A stretch of 64,000 nt of DNA, from assembly GCA_040182905.1 (NCBI GenBank), contig JARQWU010000010.1, positions 1-64,000 of the forward strand, in the 5' to 3' direction. Position numbers and translations under genes: made by a program. The notes under the pieces were generated by a model. It was not told the origin of the DNA. It ran no database searches and saw only the letters and a list, made by a program, of their open reading frames with translations. Below are positions 59,381 to 64,000 of this stretch, piece by piece; within the stretch, counting starts at the first letter, position 1; each line of letters begins with the position of its first letter. The DNA is from Barthelona sp. PAP020 (Eukaryota > Metamonada: BaSk clade).

Positions 59381-60886
59381 ATGTTTGATCAACTTAAACA
59401 TTTTCAAGATTGCCTTTTGGAAGTTGCTAATAATAATTTTAATGGGCTTAAAGAGGTAATTCAAAATGTTGATTTTGATTCCATATTTACATCACTTTCC
59501 GAATGCGAAATTCCAGTTTTCCAGATAGCTTTCAAACTTGCAAATGGTTTTATTAACAGTGAAGAAGCAATTAAAGAATCTGTTGTGCTATATTATAGAA
59601 TTCTTTGGTTATCAAGTACTTTTGAAGAACTGTTGAAAAAAGCACCCCAAATGGAAAATGATACCAAATTCAAACAATGCTTAACCCAATTTAGTGAAAA
59701 CTGCCAGGTTGCATCAGAAATTATTGAGAAAAGTCTAAATCGGGGGTTAATTACCCAATGTATATTTGGAAGTGGTGATTTAGATAAAATTAGACAACTT
59801 CATCGGAAGTTTGACAGTTTGAATAATGATTTGAATATAATGTTGACTACCTATGTTATTACTGCTATTCCTGACAATGTTTCTGATAAGATTAAACAAC
59901 ATTTAGATGAAATGAATAATAGACTAGAAATGATGTTGATTGACCATTCAACTGCATTGCAAAAACAGACAAATGATATGTTTGTTTCCTTTGTGGAGAG
60001 AATCGAAACATCAAAAGAAGAACGTAATAACGATTTGCGGAGAATCTTGAATAAAATTGAGGAAATGAATGATATTCGCAGTGAGTCGTCTTTTGAAGTT
60101 CCAATTCTTGAATATGGTAATTTGAATTCTTTATTTGAAATCAGTAGAAGTGCTTCTGCAACCACTTATAAAGGAAGTAACATGGGCAGTGATGTTGCTA
60201 TCAAATTTTTGAACAACTCTACCAAAAAACAAGTAAAAGATGAATGTATTGCTGCTACATTTGTCAATCAATTTATTTGTCGTGTATTTGGGATGACTCA
60301 TAACAATGGTCAATGGGGTATTGTTACCGAATATTGTCCAAGTTCCCTGAAGGAAAGAATGTATGAAATGACAGTAAGTGAGAAACTCACAAGCATGATT
60401 CAATTAGCAGATGCATTGGAGTATTGTCATAGTAGAGGTATTATTCACCGTGATGTCAATCCTAGCAATGTTTTGATAAGAAAAGATGGTACAGTTGCAC
60501 TTTGTAATTTTGGGTTAATTCGCTGTTTTGAAAGGAATAGTGTACTTTCCAAGATGGGAACTATTCTCTACATGCCTCCTGAAATTTTTGCTGAAATGAA
60601 TCCTGTTGCACATCCTGGTATTGATTATTGGGCATTTGCAGTGTCATATTTTGAAGTAATGAGTGAACATGCTCCTTTTGAAGATATTTCTGAAACTTTG
60701 GTTGCTGTTAATTTGGTGAGTGGAAAGAAGCCCTTTCAAAAGATTGAAAGCGTGGTTGGATATGAGTTTATTTCAAAATGCTTTGATGAAAAGCCAACTA
60801 ACCGACCAATGTTTTCAGAAATTGTCACATATCTCAAAACTTTGCTTTGTAAGTGGGAAAATATTATTGAGAAGGATGAAGCCTGA
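59381..60886 (+). CDS. TKL-like pseudokinase with N-terminal helical domain
   Basis: A 501-residue protein. Residues 1-225 form a helical domain shared with the next gene (QFSENCQVASEIIEKS, KIRQLHRKFDSLNNDLN). Residues about 250-495 are a tyrosine-kinase-like domain that lacks key catalytic residues: the glycine loop is degraded to EISRSASATTYKG, the catalytic loop reads HRDVNPSN (Asn360 where Lys is expected) and the DFG motif is NFG (Asn376). Lys275 of VAIK, APE-like MPPE and the F-helix region are kept, so the fold is probably intact. The start is the ATG at 59381; the preceding codons open with TTG. It stops right after the kinase domain, without the ankyrin repeats of its neighbour. It is probably an allosteric partner or decoy for the active paralogue next door. 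Confidence 0.82.
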   Translation: MFDQLKHFQDCLLEVANNNFNGLKEVIQNVDFDSIFTSLSECEIPVFQIAFKLANGFINSEEAIKESVVLYYRILWLSSTFEELLKKAPQMENDTKFKQCLTQFSENCQVASEIIEKSLNRGLITQCIFGSGDLDKIRQLHRKFDSLNNDLNIMLTTYVITAIPDNVSDKIKQHLDEMNNRLEMMLIDHSTALQKQTNDMFVSFVERIETSKEERNNDLRRILNKIEEMNDIRSESSFEVPILEYGNLNSLFEISRSASATTYKGSNMGSDVAIKFLNNSTKKQVKDECIAATFVNQFICRVFGMTHNNGQWGIVTEYCPSSLKERMYEMTVSEKLTSMIQLADALEYCHSRGIIHRDVNPSNVLIRKDGTVALCNFGLIRCFERNSVLSKMGTILYMPPEIFAEMNPVAHPGIDYWAFAVSYFEVMSEHAPFEDISETLVAVNLVSGKKPFQKIESVVGYEFISKCFDEKPTNRPMFSEIVTYLKTLLCKWENIIEKDEA

Positions 60887-61110
60887 TTTTTCTTTTTTTT
60901 TGCAGTATTTTTTGGGATGTCTTTGTTTTGTGTCTGTTTTGTTGTTTATTTTTGTTGTAAATTGTCATTTTGTTTTTTGTCATTTTATATGATAATGTAA
61001 TAGTTTTAGACACTCATTTTGCTTAAACTTCAAAGAAACAAAAGGTTTTTTTCAATCAAACAGATTCTTTTCAAAAAAAACAAATTTTGTTAGACTATCA
61101 TTTTTTTCTC

Positions 61111-63558
61111 ATGTTGAATATTCTTCAAGACTTCCAAAATTCGCTTTTAAATATAATCAAGGACGATTTTTTGGGGTTCGATGAAATAATTCAAACCATA
61201 CACTTCAATACGATCTTTCCATCACTTTATGAAATGAAAATATCTATTTTAGAATTAATACCTGAATTTGGTATCCGTATTGGGAAAAGTTTAAATCTAC
61301 AAGAGGAATTAATAGTTTTACATTTTAGAATTCTTTGGTTTGTGACTATTTTTGAAGATATTTTGAATCAAGACTTTTCTATTAGAAATGACAAAACATT
61401 TGAACAACATTTAGAACATTTTTCGGAAAACTGCATGACATTTTCGGAGGTCATTGAAAGGAGTGTAATTTGTAGTTTTAGATTGGTAAACGTGAATTTA
61501 GAAAGGATTAAAAAATTACATTGTAAACTTGATGATTTGAATAGAAATTTACTCAAGGAACTAAGTATTTTTTCTGTCAGGGCCATTCCTGATTATGTTC
61601 AGAATAAAATTTCTCAACATATAAAACAGATTAATAGAAGACTAATGCAAGAAATGACCAATAATCTAACTAAATTTGAAAAGTCTGAAAAACAAAATAT
61701 TCACACTTCTTACGTTTCTTTCAATTCTGTTTCTCCCAAACACAACGGTGAAGTAACTAAATTCTTTCAAAAAGTTGAAGAAATTAAGGATAAAAGGAAT
61801 AATTCATTAATTGAAGTATCATATATTGATATTGATGAACTGAACTGCTCATATGAATTAGGACGAGGAGGTTTTGCTACTATATTTAAGGGTACTTATA
61901 AACGAAGCGATGTTGCCATTAAAATTCCTTATGATTCTACAAAACAAAAAGTTTTAGATGAGTGTGTTGCTATATCATTCAGTCATCGTTTTATTTGTGA
62001 TGTTTTTGGTATTACTTGTAAAGATGGACAATGGGGAATAGTTATGGAGTATTGTCCCAGTTCCCTTGGTAAAAAGATGCATGAAATGACAGTTCTTGAG
62101 AAACTGAAGAGTTTAATGCAATTGGCTGATGCCCTCAATTATTGTCATCGCAAAGGTGTCATTCACCGAGATGTCAAACCAAGTAATGTTTTAATCAGAA
62201 AAGATGGGACGATTGCACTTTGTGATTTTGGACTAATTCGTTTTTTTGAAAGGAACAGTGTAAGTTCAACTTTTGGGACTGTCCATTATATGCCACCTGA
62301 AGTTGGAACTGAAGAAAACACAATTGTACAACCGGGTATTGATTCATGGGCTTTTGCAGTCACATATTTTGAGGTTATCACTGAATGTACTCCTTTTGAA
62401 GGAGTTCCTAATTACATGATCAGTATGAAATTAGCTAATGGAAATAAACCTTTTCATGATTTTGACATTGAAAAAGCAATTGGATATGATTTTATTTCTA
62501 AGTGTTTTGATTCAATACCAGAAAACAGACCTAATTTTGCTGAAATTGTTTTATATCTTGAACTTTTATTGGATAAAATGGAACAAGTGGTTGAAATAGA
62601 AACAATTGTCGATCCATATCGAAAACATAATATGGACAATGTTGTTGTGCCTAGTGACCTTTATATTGATGGAATTGAAGAATTCAGTTTTGAAAAAACG
62701 TTATTTCCAGCTGCATACAGTGGAAATCTTGATGTTGTGAAACAATGCATCAAAGTTGGTATAAATGTAAATAGACAAGGAAAAGAAGGAAGAACTGCAT
62801 TATTTGCGGCTGCTTTCTGTGGTCATACTGATATTGTAAATTTTCTTCTGGATTTTGGTGCTGATGTCAATTTATGTATGAAAAAAGGAGCTTCTCCTTT
62901 GTATGTTAGTTGTCAAAATGGACATTTTGATGTGGCTAAAATCCTTTTGGATCACAATGCAAATGTTAATCTGTGTATGAAAAAAGTTTTTTCTCCCTTA
63001 CATATAAGTTGTCAAAATGGACATTTGGATCTTGCTAGATTGCTATTAAATTACGGAAATGATGTAAATGTATGTATAAATGATGGTACTTCTCCATTGT
63101 ATCTTGGTTGCTATCATGGTAATATTGAAATTGTAAAGTATCTTCTAATTCATGGAGCTGACATAAATTTATGTGACAACAATGGAATTTCTCCATTGTA
63201 TAGGAGCTGTGAAAATGGTTATTTGGATATAGTTGCTTTGCTTTTGAACCATGGGGCTGATATTAATTTATGTTCTACTAATAATTCTTCACCTCTTTAC
63301 ATCAGTTGTTTTGGAGGACATTTTGATGTTGTTAAGTTTTTATTAGAGAATGGCGCAAACATTGATGCGTGTAGAAATGATGGAGCATCATCTTTGTTTG
63401 TTTGTTGTCAAAATGGTCATTTTGATATTGCAAAATTGTTATTGGATTATCATATTAATGTTGATTTCAAGTGTGACAACAAATTTACAGCACTTGATAT
63501 TGCCAAATCTCAAAATTTTTCAAAAATTGTTGAACTTTTGGAACCTTATTTTGTATGA
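61111..63558 (+). CDS. TKL-like protein kinase with N-terminal helical domain and nine ankyrin repeats
   Basis: An 815-residue protein. Residues 1-220 are the helical domain shared with the preceding gene. Residues about 248-505 are a kinase with a full catalytic set: GRGGFATIFKG, Lys271 in VAIK, HRDVKPSN (His352 on), DFG at 372-374 and MPPE. From about 531 to the end run nine ankyrin repeats, most ending GADVNLC or GADINLC and starting with SPLY(V/I/L)SCQNGH-type helices; these would bind a partner protein. Helical domain, kinase and ankyrin repeats in one chain recalls RIPK4/ANKK1-like signalling proteins and the large kinase families of amoebae and trichomonads. The start is the ATG at 61111; earlier codons of the frame open with TTG. 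Confidence 0.9.
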   Translation: MLNILQDFQNSLLNIIKDDFLGFDEIIQTIHFNTIFPSLYEMKISILELIPEFGIRIGKSLNLQEELIVLHFRILWFVTIFEDILNQDFSIRNDKTFEQHLEHFSENCMTFSEVIERSVICSFRLVNVNLERIKKLHCKLDDLNRNLLKELSIFSVRAIPDYVQNKISQHIKQINRRLMQEMTNNLTKFEKSEKQNIHTSYVSFNSVSPKHNGEVTKFFQKVEEIKDKRNNSLIEVSYIDIDELNCSYELGRGGFATIFKGTYKRSDVAIKIPYDSTKQKVLDECVAISFSHRFICDVFGITCKDGQWGIVMEYCPSSLGKKMHEMTVLEKLKSLMQLADALNYCHRKGVIHRDVKPSNVLIRKDGTIALCDFGLIRFFERNSVSSTFGTVHYMPPEVGTEENTIVQPGIDSWAFAVTYFEVITECTPFEGVPNYMISMKLANGNKPFHDFDIEKAIGYDFISKCFDSIPENRPNFAEIVLYLELLLDKMEQVVEIETIVDPYRKHNMDNVVVPSDLYIDGIEEFSFEKTLFPAAYSGNLDVVKQCIKVGINVNRQGKEGRTALFAAAFCGHTDIVNFLLDFGADVNLCMKKGASPLYVSCQNGHFDVAKILLDHNANVNLCMKKVFSPLHISCQNGHLDLARLLLNYGNDVNVCINDGTSPLYLGCYHGNIEIVKYLLIHGADINLCDNNGISPLYRSCENGYLDIVALLLNHGADINLCSTNNSSPLYISCFGGHFDVVKFLLENGANIDACRNDGASSLFVCCQNGHFDIAKLLLDYHINVDFKCDNKFTALDIAKSQNFSKIVELLEPYFV

Positions 63559-64000
63559 TATGTTCTCTAAATTTTGAGTGAGAAGATTTAATTTTTGAAA
63601 ATGTTAATAGCTTAATTGTTTCTTAAAGGATATTATTTTCTTGTTTAAATTGCATATATGACATCATTTAAAGACCTGTGTTTATTACAATTTGATTGTC
63701 TCTTTTGTACTTTTATTTTATTTAAATACTGTATTTATTGTAAAATTACTTTATTTTTTGTTTTATTGTGTGTGTTCAAATAAAGAATTAATGTAGCAAT
63801 AATTTTTTTTAAAGCTCTTTCTGATGAAATTGATATTTTAATCAGGAGAAATTCATTGCAGCAATTATAAATGATAACTTGGGAATCTCTTTTTGACATG
63901 TCCCAACAAACAAAACTTTTTTTTTCCTGATGAATTGAAATGATTGAAATCATTTCTATTTTAAAAAATGTATTAAAAGGTATTATTTCGAAAGAGATTA
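63559..64000. other. Gene-free right end of window
   Basis: A 442-bp AT-rich tail after the ankyrin kinase. No protein-like frame was seen; a short minus-strand frame (63735-63953) has random composition. The sequence probably holds the 3' end of the kinase and the start of an upstream region that continues beyond the window. Confidence 0.5.

Noticed and set aside
1-64000. CRISPR arrays, insertion sequences, integrases, transposons or retroelements
   Set aside because: None of the repeats seen are spaced arrays, and no transposase, reverse transcriptase or integrase motifs were found in the proteins.
1-64000. tRNA genes in the intergenic spaces
   Set aside because: No B-box-like GGTTCGAATCC sequence with a matching A-box was noticed in the gene-free stretches; a tRNAscan run would be decisive.

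Overview
The window is nuclear DNA from a microbial eukaryote with a compact genome. About 36 protein genes fill 64 kb, separated by tens to a few hundred bases. Beyond about 4.7 kb the sequence is strongly AT-rich, and TAA, TAG and TGA all act as stops. The gene content is core eukaryotic: syntaxin-16-like SNARE, eL20, UPF1, ISWI-type remodeller, PSF2, importin-9, Skp1. A CFAP57-like protein and a CEP20/FOR20-like protein imply a flagellum or basal body. CysK-type cysteine synthase and HprA-type glycerate dehydrogenase look bacterial in type. Introns are rare and tiny (34-39 nt), with a CTAAC/CTAAT branch site placed 6-7 nt before the end of the intron. Such a fused branch site and 3' splice site is known from metamonads such as parabasalids, so an anaerobic flagellate is a reasonable guess. 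The lineage cannot be fixed from this sequence alone.

Layout. 0-4.6 kb: SNARE, a coiled-coil protein, a TRM9-like tRNA methyltransferase and RCL1; this block is visibly richer in G+C than the rest. 4.7-13 kb: a 1296-residue LRR-SH3 protein, cysteine synthase and a bromodomain protein that runs into an assembly gap. 13.3-24 kb: the tail of an exosome Rrp40-like gene, a 12-TM adenylyl-cyclase-like pseudoenzyme, a small heat-shock protein, an AFG2-like AAA ATPase, KRR1, a helical-repeat protein, a single-pass membrane protein and eL20. 24-42 kb: CFAP57-like, ISWI-like, CEP20-like, glycerate dehydrogenase, DHX37/Dhr1-like helicase, PSF2, clathrin light chain-like and a cyclin. 42-52 kb: a zinc-ribbon miniprotein, UPF1, inositol-3-phosphate synthase, a RasGEF, Skp1, an RRM protein and an ER-type FKBP. 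52.7-63.6 kb: a variant DEAD-box helicase, an unknown protein, importin-9, and a tandem pair of related kinases of which the first is a pseudokinase and the second carries nine ankyrin repeats.

Functional grouping. RCL1, KRR1, DHX37/Dhr1, AFG2-like and eL20 all belong to ribosome assembly or structure, but they are scattered and on both strands, so this is not an operon. Five introns were reconstructed by hand (eL20, UPF1, inositol-3-phosphate synthase, DEAD-box helicase, importin-9). Each restores an expected N-terminus or an interrupted motif. Many start codons sit just downstream of a run of T on the coding strand, and one divergent pair of genes shares a spacer of only 24 bp.

The most unusual items are the pseudokinase/ankyrin-kinase pair, the 6TM-C1-6TM-C2 cyclase-like protein without recognisable catalytic residues, the ultrashort introns, and the sharp composition break near 4.6 kb.
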